64,000 nt of DNA from Tissierella creatinini (GTDB lineage Bacteria; Bacillota; Clostridia; Tissierellales; Tissierellaceae): contig SUSS01000009.1 in NCBI GenBank assembly GCA_005046945.1, forward strand, positions 1 to 64,000, in the 5' to 3' direction. The notes beneath the pieces were generated by a model. The model saw only the letters and a list, made by a program, of their open reading frames with translations, was not told the origin of the DNA and ran no database searches. This document shows, piece after piece, positions 16,416 to 25,859 of this stretch; positions within the stretch are counted from its first letter, which is position 1, and every line of letters starts with the position of its first letter. Made by a program: the position numbers and the translations under genes.

Positions 16416-17585
16416 ATGAAAAAGGTAATACTATTAGCTTTATCTGCAGTGCTTGTACTTGGTAGTTTAGCTGGATGCGCAGGTGGCGGTTCAACAGATA
16501 CCGATAGCGGAAGTGAAAACGATGTCATTAAAATAGGAGTATTTGAACCTATGACCGGTGCTAATGCAGCTGGTGGAGAGATGACAGTAGAAGGCATTGA
16601 GCTAGCTCATGAAAAAGTAGGAGAGGTTTTAGGTAAGAAAGTAGACTTAGTTATAGTTGACAACAAATCAGATAAGGTAGAAGCTGCTAATGCTGCATCT
16701 AAGCTTATTGAGCAGGATAAGGTTGTAGCTATTATAGGAAGCTACGGCTCTTCATTGTCCATGGCAGCAGGAGATATAGTTAAGAATGCTCAAGTTCCTG
16801 CAGTAGGTTGTTCACCGACAAATCCACTTGTTACATTGAACAATGATTACTATTTCAGAGTTTGTTTTATTGACCCATTCCAAGGTACAGTAATGGCTAA
16901 TTATGCATTCAATGACCTAGGTGCTAAGACTGCAGCTATAATTCAGGACGTACAAAGCGATTACTCAGTAGGACTTTCAAGATACTTCGTGGAAGCATTT
17001 ACTAAGTTAACCGGAGATGCAAACAGCATAGTAACTACTACATCATACAATGCAGGAGACCAAGATTTTACAGCTCAACTTACAAGCGTTAAGTCATTAA
17101 ATCCTGATGTAATATTTGCTCCGGGAAACTATGGTGAATCAGCATTACTTATAAAACAAGCCAGAGACTTAGGAATCACTGCTCCAATCCTTGGTGGAGA
17201 TACTTGGGAAGCCCCAGAATTCCTATCAATTGGTGGTGCTGCAGTTGAAGGGGCAGTATATTCAACTCACTTTACAGCTGAATCCCCGGTTACTGATGTT
17301 TCAGAGGTTTTCTTAACAGACTACAAGGCTAAGTACAACAATGATGCAAATGCATTTGCTGCTCTAGGATATGATGCATATATGCTTATCATCGATGCTA
17401 TAACAAGAGCAAATTCAACAGATCCAGTGGCTATTAGAGATGCTATTGCAGCTACTGAAGGCTTTGTAGGAGCTACAGGAAATATTACTCTTGATGCTAA
17501 TGGAGATGCTGTTAAATCAGCAGTTATTAACAAGGTTGAAGGTGGAAAGTTCACATACCTTACAACAGTTGAACCAATAAAATAA
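16416..17585 (+). CDS. livK: Branched-chain amino-acid ABC transporter substrate-binding lipoprotein
   Basis: Extracellular lipoprotein (389 aa) that captures leucine, isoleucine, valine or a related ligand and delivers it to the LivHM channel. A type II signal peptide has the lipobox SLAGC (Cys near residue 21). The mature part is a periplasmic-binding-protein type 1 fold of the LivJ/LivK kind (IKIGVFEPMTGANAAGG, GSYGSSLSMAAGD, FAPGNYGESALLIKQAR). It is the first gene of a complete liv cluster. Length fits the family. Close relatives may bind other ligands (amides, purines), so the ligand is inferred from context. Confidence 0.9.
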   Translation: MKKVILLALSAVLVLGSLAGCAGGGSTDTDSGSENDVIKIGVFEPMTGANAAGGEMTVEGIELAHEKVGEVLGKKVDLVIVDNKSDKVEAANAASKLIEQDKVVAIIGSYGSSLSMAAGDIVKNAQVPAVGCSPTNPLVTLNNDYYFRVCFIDPFQGTVMANYAFNDLGAKTAAIIQDVQSDYSVGLSRYFVEAFTKLTGDANSIVTTTSYNAGDQDFTAQLTSVKSLNPDVIFAPGNYGESALLIKQARDLGITAPILGGDTWEAPEFLSIGGAAVEGAVYSTHFTAESPVTDVSEVFLTDYKAKYNNDANAFAALGYDAYMLIIDAITRANSTDPVAIRDAIAATEGFVGATGNITLDANGDAVKSAVINKVEGGKFTYLTTVEPIK

Positions 17586-17591
17586 GGACTA

Positions 17592-17670
17592 GTGAATAAC
17601 TAACAGTGAACAGTGAACAACGAAAAAACACTGTTCACTGTTCATTCTTCACTGTTCACTGAACAGATCG
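17592..17670. repeat. Palindromic AACAGTGAAC repeat between livK and livH
   Basis: TGAACAGTGAACA (17607-17619) pairs over 13 bp with TGTTCACTGTTCA (17632-17644), and a further CACTGTTCACTG follows. The repeat forms a stable hairpin inside the operon and could let livK be expressed above the membrane genes. The units belong to the family at 3326 and 13380. Confidence 0.7.
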
Positions 17671-17681
17671 GAGGAATATTT

Positions 17682-18575
17682 ATGAGTATTCAAGAATTCC
17701 TGCAACATGTGGCAAATGGGACTTCCTTGGGCAGTCTCTACGCCTTAATCGCTATTGGTTATACCCTGGTTTATGGTATATTAAGGCTTATCAATTTTGC
17801 CCATGGCGATATATTTATGTTGGGAGCTTATATTACCTATTATGGAATCATATATACACCAATACCTTGGTGGCTGGTTTTCATTCTTGCATGTGTATTA
17901 ACAGGATTAGTCGGACTGACCCTTGAGAAGTTGGCCTATAAGCCATTAAGAGGGCAACCGAGGATTACTATTCTAATCTCAGCAATAGGTGCTTCTTTCC
18001 TATTACAGAACCTTGGAGTTCTCTTGTTCTCCGGACGCCCTAAGGCATTTCCTACACCTGCTATACTAAGCCGGACACTCATAATTGGCGGTGTGTCTGT
18101 GTCATTAATTTCGATTATCATCCCTATTGTTACAATTATCATATTGGCAATCTTATCCTTTATTATTCAAAAAACTAAAACCGGAATGGCCATGAGGGCC
18201 TTGTCAAAGGACTATGAGGCTGCAAGTCTTATGGGTATTGACATTAATGGGGTTATATCCTTTACCTTCTTCATAGGATCCTTCCTGGCAGCAGTAGGAG
18301 GAATAATGTGGGGAATCAAATATCCTCAGCTTATTCCATTAATGGGGGTTATGCCGGGTTTAAAGTGCTTTATAGCAGCTGTTATCGGTGGAATCGGAAA
18401 TATTACAGGAGCGGTTATAGGTGGATTTATCCTTGGACTTGGAGAAATAATGCTAATAGCTTTTTTACCTAGTCTTACAGGATACAGGGATGCATTTGCA
18501 TTTATTTTGCTGATATTAATACTTCTTATTAAGCCTACGGGTTTAATGGGTGAGAAAATAGCGGAGAAGGTGTAG
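17682..18575 (+). CDS. livH: Branched-chain amino-acid ABC permease LivH
   Basis: Inner-membrane channel subunit (297 aa) with about eight hydrophobic segments and the LivH-type motifs YTLVYGILRLINFAHGDIFM and the EAA-like loop KDYEAASLMGIDINGVISF. The open frame extends upstream through a palindromic repeat, but CGGAGGAATA at 17670 is placed for the ATG at 17682, so the upstream codons are not used. It pairs with LivM encoded 2 nt downstream. Confidence 0.92.
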   Translation: MSIQEFLQHVANGTSLGSLYALIAIGYTLVYGILRLINFAHGDIFMLGAYITYYGIIYTPIPWWLVFILACVLTGLVGLTLEKLAYKPLRGQPRITILISAIGASFLLQNLGVLLFSGRPKAFPTPAILSRTLIIGGVSVSLISIIIPIVTIIILAILSFIIQKTKTGMAMRALSKDYEAASLMGIDINGVISFTFFIGSFLAAVGGIMWGIKYPQLIPLMGVMPGLKCFIAAVIGGIGNITGAVIGGFILGLGEIMLIAFLPSLTGYRDAFAFILLILILLIKPTGLMGEKIAEKV

Positions 18576-18577
18576 CC

Positions 18578-19639
18578 ATGAAAAATAATAATCTATTGAA
18601 AAATATAATAATTATTATTCTGGCTTTGGCACTTCTATTCATTTTAAATATAACATTAGACAGCTACAAGGTTAGAATCGTAAATCTTTGCTCTATCTAT
18701 ATAATCCTTGGACTGAGCATGAATCTTATTAACGGATTTACAGGCTTGTTCTCCCTTGGGCATGCAGGCTTTATGGCCCTGGGAGCTTATACTGTAGCCC
18801 TTCTTACTATGAGCCCTCAAGCTAAGGAAGTAAACTTCTATATGGAGCCTATTTTGCCTTTTTTAAAGGATTTAAATATGCCATTCGTTTTAGCCCTTAT
18901 AATGGGTGGCCTAATGGCAGCCTTATTCGGTTTTCTAATCGGTGCACCGGTTTTAAAGCTTACTGATGATTACCTGGCAATTGCCACTTTAGGTTTCTCA
19001 GAGATTATAAGAATTATAATTATAAATCTACAACCTATAACAAACGGAGCCTTAGGTCTTAAGGGAATTCCTCCAAAGAATAATGCCTTTTTTGCGGCCA
19101 TGTTGGGTCAGACTCCTAAGATAAACCTGCTATGGGCAGGAGTAATAGCTATTATTACCATAGTCTTTATGAACCTGTTGATGAAGGGAAGCTATGGTAA
19201 GGCCTTAAAGGCTATCCGTGAAGATGAAATTGCGGCAAGAAGTATGGGGATTAACCTTTTTAGGCATAAGGTAATGAGCTTTACCATTAGTTCATTTATG
19301 GCAGGTGTGGGTGGTGGACTTTTGGCCATATCCTTAGGCACAATAGACCCTACATTATTTAAGTTTTCCCTTACCTGGAACATACTTCTTATTGTAGTTA
19401 TAGGAGGAATGGGAAGTATAAAGGGAACCATTATTTCAGCTATTATTGTAACTATAGGTATGGAAGCATTGAGATTCCTTGATGAATCCATAAATCTTGG
19501 ATTCATGCAAACACCGGCATTACCAGGCCTAAGAATGGTTGTGTTCTCCATAATCCTGATGATGGCCGTTATATTTAAAAAGGACAATATTTTTAAATCT
19601 ACCCTAAAGAAAGCGAGGGGAAGATATGCTAAAGATTGA
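18578..19639 (+). CDS. livM: Branched-chain amino-acid ABC permease LivM
   Basis: Second channel subunit (353 aa) with about nine or ten hydrophobic segments. The family words LSMNLINGFTGLFSLGHAGF and the coupling loop KALKAIREDEIAARSMGIN are present. A usual LivM has an N-terminal extension compared with LivH, as here. The 3' end overlaps livG by 14 nt, indicating translational coupling. Confidence 0.92.
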   Translation: MKNNNLLKNIIIIILALALLFILNITLDSYKVRIVNLCSIYIILGLSMNLINGFTGLFSLGHAGFMALGAYTVALLTMSPQAKEVNFYMEPILPFLKDLNMPFVLALIMGGLMAALFGFLIGAPVLKLTDDYLAIATLGFSEIIRIIIINLQPITNGALGLKGIPPKNNAFFAAMLGQTPKINLLWAGVIAIITIVFMNLLMKGSYGKALKAIREDEIAARSMGINLFRHKVMSFTISSFMAGVGGGLLAISLGTIDPTLFKFSLTWNILLIVVIGGMGSIKGTIISAIIVTIGMEALRFLDESINLGFMQTPALPGLRMVVFSIILMMAVIFKKDNIFKSTLKKARGRYAKD

Positions 19640-20396
19640 TAAAGCTACCATGAGATTTGGTGGAGTTGTTGCAGTTAACCAACTGAATGCAAACATTAAG
19701 GAAGGCGAAACCGTAGGTCTTATTGGACCTAATGGAGCTGGAAAAACTACTGTATTCAACATGGTTACAGGTGTATATAAGCCAACTGAAGGGAAGATTA
19801 TTTATAATCCTGATGGCAAGAAGGATATAGACCTTACTCTTTTAAGACCTGACCAGATTGCTAAGGTTGGTATTTGCAGGACCTTCCAGAACATTAGGCT
19901 CTTTAAGGAATTATCTGTAATGGATAATGTATTTATAGGTAATCATCTTAGACTTAAATCCGACGTTTTCTCATCTGCCTTAAGGCTTCCAGCCTATATT
20001 AAACAGGAAAAGGAATTTATGGAGAAGTCTAAATACCTTCTAGAGAAGGTAGGGCTTTATGAGGAAAGAGATGAAAAATCCTTCTCCCTTCCATATGGAA
20101 AGCAGAGAAGATTGGAAATTGCAAGAGCTCTTGCAACGGATCCAAAACTTTTATTATTGGATGAGCCCGCAGCAGGGATGAACCCTCAGGAAACCCAAGA
20201 GCTTATGGCTTTTATTGCTGATATTAAAAAGGAATTTAAGCTTACGATTTTCCTGATTGAGCACCATATGGAGGTTGTAATGGGTATTTGCGAAAAGATT
20301 TATGTCCTTGATCACGGTGTCCTTATAGCAGAAGGCAACCCTTCAGAAATACAGAACAATCCTAAAGTAATCGAAGCTTATCTGGGGGTGGAATAA
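19626..20396 (+). CDS. livG: Branched-chain amino-acid ABC ATPase LivG
   Basis: Cytoplasmic ATPase (256 aa). Walker A is GPNGAGKTT (about 34-42), Walker B is LLLLDEPAAGMN and the H-loop is LIEHHMEVVM. The signature reads LPYGKQRRLEIARAL, not LSGGQ, which is the normal LivG variant. It works as a heterodimer with LivF, whose start overlaps its stop by one base. Confidence 0.93.
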   Translation: MLKIDKATMRFGGVVAVNQLNANIKEGETVGLIGPNGAGKTTVFNMVTGVYKPTEGKIIYNPDGKKDIDLTLLRPDQIAKVGICRTFQNIRLFKELSVMDNVFIGNHLRLKSDVFSSALRLPAYIKQEKEFMEKSKYLLEKVGLYEERDEKSFSLPYGKQRRLEIARALATDPKLLLLDEPAAGMNPQETQELMAFIADIKKEFKLTIFLIEHHMEVVMGICEKIYVLDHGVLIAEGNPSEIQNNPKVIEAYLGVE

Positions 20397-21106
20397 TGCT
20401 GACTATTAATGATCTTCATGTAAGCTATGGAGGTATTAAGGCCTTAAGAGGCATTAATTTAAAAATAGAGGAAAATAAAATAGTAACCCTAATCGGAGCC
20501 AATGGAGCGGGTAAGTCTTCTACTCTTCGTGCCATTATGAACTTGGTTAAAAAACAATCGGGGACAGTAGAATATAATGGTACTGATTTAACCAATTTAA
20601 AGACAATGGATATAGTTAAGAAGGGGATTGCCTTATCACCTGAGGGTAGAAGGGTATTTCCAAACCTTACTGTAGAGGAGAATTTAATCCTAGGGGCTTA
20701 CACTATTAATGACAAAGAGGATATTAAAAGGACCATGGGTGAGATTTATAACTTATTCCCAAGGCTGAAAGAGCGGTCCTGGCAAAAGGCTGGGACTCTG
20801 TCAGGTGGAGAACAGCAGATGCTTGCCGTGGGTAGAGCTATGATGGTGCACCCTAAGATTCTTATGCTAGATGAGCCTTCATTAGGCCTTGCACCCCTAT
20901 TGGTAAAGGATATATTCGACATAATTAAAGAAATTCATAGACAAGGAAACACTATTCTACTAATTGAACAGAATGCTAAAAAGGCCCTTGAAATAGCAGA
21001 TTATGGATATGTAATAGAGACTGGTTCTATAGTTTTGGAGGGAGAGGGAAAGAGCCTTCTAAATAATGATAAGGTTAGGGAAGCATATCTGGGAGAGAGC
21101 AGATAG
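20396..21106 (+). CDS. livF: Branched-chain amino-acid ABC ATPase LivF
   Basis: Second ATPase (236 aa) of the Liv importer. Walker A is GANGAGKSS (about 34-42), the signature is LSGGEQQMLAVGRAMM, Walker B is ILMLDEPSLGLAP and the H-loop is LLIEQNAKKA. It is the last gene of the operon; a REP-like palindrome and a terminator follow. Confidence 0.93.
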   Translation: MLTINDLHVSYGGIKALRGINLKIEENKIVTLIGANGAGKSSTLRAIMNLVKKQSGTVEYNGTDLTNLKTMDIVKKGIALSPEGRRVFPNLTVEENLILGAYTINDKEDIKRTMGEIYNLFPRLKERSWQKAGTLSGGEQQMLAVGRAMMVHPKILMLDEPSLGLAPLLVKDIFDIIKEIHRQGNTILLIEQNAKKALEIADYGYVIETGSIVLEGEGKSLLNNDKVREAYLGESR

Positions 21107-21139
21107 TGAAACAGCGGGGACGGTTGCCTTTTTGTTTCA
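21107..21139. repeat. REP-like palindrome R4 (TGAAACA arms)
   Basis: TGAAACA (21107-21113) and TGTTTCA (21133-21139) flank CGGGGACGGTTGCC. It overlaps the livF stop region. The arms match R3 at 46785. Confidence 0.6.
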
Positions 21140-21153
21140 TAAATTAATAAAAT

Positions 21154-21216
21154 AAAACCGAGATTCTTCCAAGGCAGTTAGTATAGTGCCCGACTGCCGG
21201 GGAATCTCGGTTTTTT
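21154..21216 (+). terminator. liv operon terminator, repeat-derived
   Basis: AACCGAGATTC and GAATCTCGGTT form a long stem with an inner GGCAGT/ACTGCC hairpin, followed by TTTTTT (21211-21216). The 5' half is closely similar to the element at 23746-23808, so both derive from one repeat family. Confidence 0.82.
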
Positions 21217-21325
21217 GGTATTCAGAGATTGTTAAATATTGGTGAAGAATGATTTGAATAGATTAAATTAGGTAGATATATGATAGAATAAAAGGAGAAA
21301 TTCTTGTCGTAATTTAGGAGATATT

Positions 21326-22957
21326 ATGAGAAATCAACCACTAAAGACACCAGAAAATCAAACAAATGATGCCTTAAGGATTGCAATTATATATTTAGTT
21401 GTATCCATCCTATGGGTTGTATTATCTGATTTGGTAAGCTCTGCTCTACCTGTGGACCTTATCTATAAAAGGCGAATAGAGGTAGGTAAGGGGATGTTTT
21501 TTGTAATTATGTCATCCTTTATACTCTATACACTTGTAAATCGTAGCATTAATAAGATAAACAATTTAAATACTGACCTTTTTAATAGCCAGCAAGAGCA
21601 TGAACGAGTCCTTAACTATTTTGGATCATATGATATAGTGACTGGATTACCTAATAGACTCTTCTTTGAAGAGATGTATGAAGATTTATTGAAAGAAGGA
21701 AGATATGAAAAATTTGCCTTTTTATTTATTGATATTGACAGCTTCTCTCACATAAATGACCTCCTAGGCCGTGCAAAAGGGGATATTCTTCTGATGGATA
21801 TAGGAATGAGATTAAGGACTTCAATAAATAGAGAGGATATAGTATCTAGAATAAATGGGGATGAATTTGGACTTATATTATCTAATATAAACTCTGAATT
21901 TGATGTAGATAAAGTTGTAAGTGTTATACAGGATGAACTAAATAAGCCAATCGAATTAGATGGAGAAAGGTTCATCCTTTCATCAACAATTGGTATAGCC
22001 TTAAGCCCTAGAGATGGTATGGATTTTGAAACTCTTTTAAAGAAGGCAGATATCGCCATGCAATATGGTAAGATTTATTCTAAGACAAGTCATTCATATT
22101 ACAATAAGATTATGGATAAGATAATAGTGGGTAATGCTGCAATTTTAAGCGACATAAGAAAGGGTTTAATCAACAAGGAGTTTAAACTCCATTACCAGCT
22201 AATTAAAGATATAAAAGAGGATAAAGTATTTGCAGTAGAGTCCCTTATAAGATGGTTCCATCCTAAAAAAGGTTATATCCCTCCCTTGAATTACATTCCA
22301 ATAGCGGAAAAGACTGATCTTATTTTTGTGTTAAGAGAATTTATCTTGGATGAAGCCTTTAGTCAAATGAAGGCGTGGAAGGATAAGGGTGTAGATATAC
22401 CAATTATAGGAATTAACATATCTCTTAAGTCCTTTTGTAGTGATACTTTAGTTGAGGATATAGAAAGAAAGATGAAGGAATATGGATTAGGTAGAGGTGA
22501 GGTGGCTCTTGAGCTTACTGAATCAGGTTATATAGAAGATATAGATAGCTTGATTTCAAATATAGACCGTCTTAGGGCGCTGGGTATAATAATAGCATTA
22601 GATGATTTTGGGATAGGCTATTCATCCCTTATTAGGCTTAAAATGCTTCCCTTGGATTATTTAAAAATCGATAAGTCCTTTATTGATAATGTTCATAATA
22701 ATTATGATGATGAGGTTATGGTAAAGAGCTTTATAGATGTAGCCAATTCTTTAAAGTTACGAATTATTGCAGAGGGGATAGAATATAAGGAACAAATAGA
22801 TAAACTCTTGGAAATAAATTGCACTTTAGGTCAAGGGTATTATATAGCTAAACCAATGGCTGCTGAGAAATTAGAGGAATTAATTAAAGTTTATGAGACT
22901 AGTCTTTTTTGTAAGCATAATGATAAGTCTAAGGATTTTGTAGGAGCAATGAAATGA
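21326..22957 (+). CDS. Membrane GGDEF-EAL protein (c-di-GMP turnover)
   Basis: A 543-aa signalling protein. Two N-terminal membrane segments (about 20-40 and 58-78) are followed by a GGDEF domain (about 105-255) and an EAL domain (about 275-525). The GGDEF motif is NGDEF with an intact FLFIDIDSFSHIND loop. The EAL domain keeps the catalytic set: AVESLIRW (ESL form of EAL), NISLKSF, ELTES, ALDDFGIGYSSL, KIDKSFI and AEGIE. It is therefore likely an active phosphodiesterase, with cyclase activity uncertain. It may set the c-di-GMP level read by the riboswitch ahead of the LPRTG adhesin. Confidence 0.9.
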   Translation: MRNQPLKTPENQTNDALRIAIIYLVVSILWVVLSDLVSSALPVDLIYKRRIEVGKGMFFVIMSSFILYTLVNRSINKINNLNTDLFNSQQEHERVLNYFGSYDIVTGLPNRLFFEEMYEDLLKEGRYEKFAFLFIDIDSFSHINDLLGRAKGDILLMDIGMRLRTSINREDIVSRINGDEFGLILSNINSEFDVDKVVSVIQDELNKPIELDGERFILSSTIGIALSPRDGMDFETLLKKADIAMQYGKIYSKTSHSYYNKIMDKIIVGNAAILSDIRKGLINKEFKLHYQLIKDIKEDKVFAVESLIRWFHPKKGYIPPLNYIPIAEKTDLIFVLREFILDEAFSQMKAWKDKGVDIPIIGINISLKSFCSDTLVEDIERKMKEYGLGRGEVALELTESGYIEDIDSLISNIDRLRALGIIIALDDFGIGYSSLIRLKMLPLDYLKIDKSFIDNVHNNYDDEVMVKSFIDVANSLKLRIIAEGIEYKEQIDKLLEINCTLGQGYYIAKPMAAEKLEELIKVYETSLFCKHNDKSKDFVGAMK

Positions 22958-23020
22958 ATACTATGTCAAGTGAAGTCATAGAATTATTAAGATTACTATG
23001 AGTAAGGGGGTTTGGAGAAA

Positions 23021-23347
23021 ATGAATACCATTGTCTTTAATACATTGGGCATAGTTCAGTCTTATAATAGTCAAGAGGAGATAATAATTAGAGAGGAAAG
23101 TAATAATGTTAAAGTAACTATAACAAAGCAGTTTCCAACTCCAGGATACTCAATTGCTATTGATAAGATTTTAAGAGAAAAGAGTGGATATAGGATTTAT
23201 TTTAATATTTTATCCCCAAGTTCTGATGCCATATTGCCACAGGTTATTACCTATAAGACCTTAACCCTTAATATAGACAAATCACAACTTGGAAAACCAC
23301 CATATAATTTTATCTTAGATGGATTTACCACCATAACTACAAATTAA
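23021..23347 (+). CDS. Small PrcB_C-like protein
   Basis: A 108-aa soluble protein with no signal peptide or membrane segment. The core (TITKQFPTPGYSIAIDKILR, YFNILSPSSDAILPQVITY, TLNIDKSQL) resembles the C-terminal domain of PrcB-family protease-complex proteins. A TTG at 23012 is in frame, but AAGGGGG at 23004-23010 suits the ATG at 23021. A terminator follows, so it is probably cotranscribed with the GGDEF-EAL gene 63 nt upstream. Function unknown; assignment rests on motif resemblance only. Confidence 0.6.
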   Translation: MNTIVFNTLGIVQSYNSQEEIIIREESNNVKVTITKQFPTPGYSIAIDKILREKSGYRIYFNILSPSSDAILPQVITYKTLTLNIDKSQLGKPPYNFILDGFTTITTN

Positions 23348-23380
23348 AAATTACTCCCTCATAATTGAGGTCTTCCTTAA

Positions 23381-23410
23381 AAAAACCTAGTGCCAAGGCA
23401 CTAGGTTTTT
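23381..23410. terminator. Intrinsic terminator
   Basis: AAAAACCTAGTGCC (23381-23394) pairs perfectly with GGCACTAGGTTTTT (23397-23410). It ends the PrcB-like gene and could act on both strands. Confidence 0.9.
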
Positions 23411-23423
23411 AACAATAATTGGG

Positions 23424-23715
23424 CAAGAATTCTCCCACTTCTAAAGTGGTGAGATGAATTGCTTATTTTTGGGTATATATATAACATAATTGTACCTTGA
23501 TAACTGTATATATAAGGTTGCATAGAGAAACCGATTAGCTATGAATGCGATAACCAAGCGATTAGCTTCTCCTTCTATGCGTAAAATATACAAGGTACAA
23601 AGAATACAATTATTCGTGAAACCGTTGGGCAAACGGGGTTAGCTTGGTAAATATACTGGCAATGGTCAGCACTTCCCAAGAAGCCCCCACTTCTAAAGTG
23701 GTGGGAGCATGTCAC
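23424..23715 (+). mobile_element. IS605-type remnant with TnpB omegaRNA-like scaffold and no tnpB
   Basis: No protein-coding gene is here. A hairpin with CCACTT/AAGTGG lies at the left (23424-23464), and the same CCCACTTCTAAAGTGG hairpin recurs at the right end (23683-23708), followed by ATGTCAC. Between them are nested stems: TTGTACCTTG (23490-23499)/CAAGGTACAA (23591-23600, 10 bp perfect), GCATAG/CTATGC (23520-23580), a CCGTT/AACGG hairpin near 23620-23636, and GCTTGG/CCAAG (23642-23681). This order and the terminal hairpin resemble the 3' omegaRNA and right end of clostridial IS200/IS605 tnpB elements. The guide would start at about 23716. Identification is from pattern memory. Confidence 0.65.
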
Positions 23716-23745
23716 TTCATAATTAGTATGGTATATTAGCAAACC

Positions 23746-23808
23746 TTAAAAACAAAACCCGAGATCCTTCGCAGGCAGTGTTTATACTATCCATCTCAGG
23801 ATGACGTA
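23746..23808 (-). terminator. Repeat-derived terminator of the opp operon
   Basis: On the minus strand, ATCCTGAGAT and AAGGATCTC form the stem, followed by GGGTTTTGTTTTT. The sequence belongs to a dispersed repeat whose relative ends the liv operon at 21154. It lies about 44 nt past the oppF stop. Confidence 0.6.
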
Positions 23809-23851
23809 AATATTGTCATTCTTACCTCTTACCTCTAACTTCTTACCTGTT

Positions 23852-24841
23852 TTACTTCGTTGTTTTTGCTGTGCCTCTCATGATTTCTCCTGCCCTGTGG
23901 CAGGCTGTAAAGTGCTTTTCTGATATTTCTTCGAATTCAGGGGTTACTTCTCTACATTTTTGTACTGCATAAGGGCATCTGTCTACGAATCTGCATCCTT
24001 CCTTAGGATTAATTGGGCTAGGCACATCTCCTTCTAGCATTATACGGTGCCTATTTCTCTGAATCTCAGGATCAGGGATTGGGATAGCTGAAAGTAGTGC
24101 TCGTGTATAAGGATGGATTGGGTTTTCATAAAGTTCTTCTGAATTTGCCAACTCCATCATATGTCCAAGATACATTACCCCAACTCTATCTGAGATATAT
24201 CTAACCATTGATAAATCATGGGCTATGAATAGATATGTGAGTCCTAGACGTTTCTGAAGGTCCTTTAGAAGGTTTACTACCTGTGCTTGGATGGATACGT
24301 CCAAAGCTGAGATAGGCTCGTCGCAAACGATAAATTTAGGGTTTAAGGCCAAGGCTCTGGCTATTCCAACTCTTTGCCTTTGTCCTCCTGAGAACTCATG
24401 GGGAAACCTGTTGGCATGCTCTTCGCTAAGTCCTACCAGCTCAAGCAGTTCTATTATTCTCTCATGCCTTTGTTTTTGACTCTTATAGGCCTTGTGAATA
24501 TCTAGAGGCTCGCCTACTATTTCTTCAACTGTCATTCTAGGATTTAGTGATGCATAGGGGTCCTGGAAGATCATTTGAAAGTTTCTTCTTACTTCTTGCA
24601 TTTCATGTCGGGATAATTTATATACGTTCTTTCCATTAAAGTAAAGTTCCCCATCTGTTGGCTCATACAGTCTTATAATAGTTCTTCCTGCAGTTGATTT
24701 TCCACAGCCTGACTCACCTACAAGACCGAAGGTTTCGCCAGGGTATATATCAAAGGAGATTCCATCAACTGCCTTAAGCATACCTACTCCAACATCAAAA
24801 TGCTTCTTTATATTTCTTGCAGAAATTAAAGGTTCTACCAT
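23852..24841 (-). CDS. oppF: Oligopeptide ABC transporter ATPase OppF/DppF
   Basis: Cytoplasmic ATPase (329 aa) of the peptide importer. Walker A is GESGCGKST (about 42-50), the signature is [17 protein letters not shown], Walker B is [12 protein letters not shown] and the H-loop is FIAHDLSMV. The C-terminal oligopeptide-transporter extension has [20 protein letters not shown] with the Cys cluster that binds an iron-sulfur centre in some homologues. It is the last gene of oppABCDF, 2 nt from oppD. Confidence 0.92.
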   Translation of the reverse strand: MVEPLISARNIKKHFDVGVGMLKAVDGISFDIYPGETFGLVGESGCGKSTAGRTIIRLYEPTDGELYFNGKNVYKLSRHEMQEVRRNFQMIFQDPYASLNPRMTVEEIVGEPLDIHKAYKSQKQRHERIIELLELVGLSEEHANRFPHEFSGGQRQRVGIARALALNPKFIVCDEPISALDVSIQAQVVNLLKDLQKRLGLTYLFIAHDLSMVRYISDRVGVMYLGHMMELANSEELYENPIHPYTRALLSAIPIPDPEIQRNRHRIMLEGDVPSPINPKEGCRFVDRCPYAVQKCREVTPEFEEISEKHFTACHRAGEIMRGTAKTTK

Positions 24842-24843
24842 AG

Positions 24844-25845
24844 TTATTTACTCCCTTCTGTATCGCTCTTAGCTAGTTCATGGTGCAGCCAACAGTGGCT
24901 ATAGTGGGAATTGCTGTGATGTGATTTATCAGGCATATGGTCCTTACATATCTTCATAGCATTATCGCATCTATCATAGAAAGGACATCCCTTAGGAGGA
25001 ATATATAAATCCGGTGGAGTTCCTTCTATAGAGTGAAGTGATTCATTTCTATCCATATCAAGTCTTGGAACGCTGGCTAATAGCTTTCTTGTATAAGGAT
25101 GGCTAGGATTAGCAAATATTTCATCAGTCAAGCCTTGCTCAAGTATTTGACCGGCATACATAACTACTACCTTATCACTCATATCAGCAACGATTCCTAA
25201 GTCATGGGTTATCAAGATAATGGACATATCCATCTTATCTTGAAGTTCTTTCATCAGTTCAAGTATTTGTGCTTGTACTGTTACATCAAGGGCTGTAGTT
25301 GGTTCATCGGCAATTAATAATTGAGGATTGGATACCATGGCAAGGGCTATCATTACCCTCTGTCTCATACCACCTGAGAACTCATGAGGGAATTGCTTAA
25401 CTCTTTTCTCAGGCTGTGGAACTGATACTAAATCCAACATTTCTATAGCCTTTTTTTCTGCTTCTTCTCTATTAAGATGCTGGTGTTTAATGATTCCTTC
25501 CACGATTTGCTTTCCCACTCTCATGGTAGGGTTTAAGGAGGTCATAGGGTCCTGGAATACCATTGATATCTTATTTCCTCTTATATCTTGCATTTCTTTT
25601 TCTGTTTTCTTAATTATATCTTGGCCGTTAAATAGGATTTGACCGCCTTTATAGAAAGCAGGAGGCATTGGAAGAAGTTGCATTATGGAATTTGCAGTAA
25701 CGCTCTTTCCGCATCCTGATTCCCCTACTATAGCTACAGTTTCCTTCCTACCTACATCAAAGCTAATTCCACGAACTGCTTCTACTTCGCCAAAGAAGGT
25801 CTTGAATGATACGGCTAATTCTTTTATTTCTAGTACTTTTTCCAT
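24844..25845 (-). CDS. oppD: Oligopeptide ABC transporter ATPase OppD/DppD
   Basis: Partner ATPase (333 aa from the chosen start). Walker A is GESGCGKSV, the signature is [15 protein letters not shown], Walker B is [12 protein letters not shown] and the H-loop is [11 protein letters not shown]. The C-terminal extension is [17 protein letters not shown]. An in-frame ATG at 25860 overlaps the oppC stop, but GAGGTGG lies between it and the ATG at 25845, so the latter is the probable start. Confidence 0.92.
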   Translation of the reverse strand: MEKVLEIKELAVSFKTFFGEVEAVRGISFDVGRKETVAIVGESGCGKSVTANSIMQLLPMPPAFYKGGQILFNGQDIIKKTEKEMQDIRGNKISMVFQDPMTSLNPTMRVGKQIVEGIIKHQHLNREEAEKKAIEMLDLVSVPQPEKRVKQFPHEFSGGMRQRVMIALAMVSNPQLLIADEPTTALDVTVQAQILELMKELQDKMDMSIILITHDLGIVADMSDKVVVMYAGQILEQGLTDEIFANPSHPYTRKLLASVPRLDMDRNESLHSIEGTPPDLYIPPKGCPFYDRCDNAMKICKDHMPDKSHHSNSHYSHCWLHHELAKSDTEGSK

Positions 25846-25859
25846 CTTTCCACCTCTCA

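Noticed and set aside
17613..17681. Upstream in-frame extension of LivH
   Set aside because: It is the translation of a palindromic repeat. The CGGAGGAATA site serves the ATG at 17682, where homology to LivH begins.
19192..19587. Minus-strand open frame inside livM
   Set aside because: It overlaps a clearly real membrane-protein gene, has no ribosome-binding site and resembles no family; it is a shadow frame, like many others inside real genes here.
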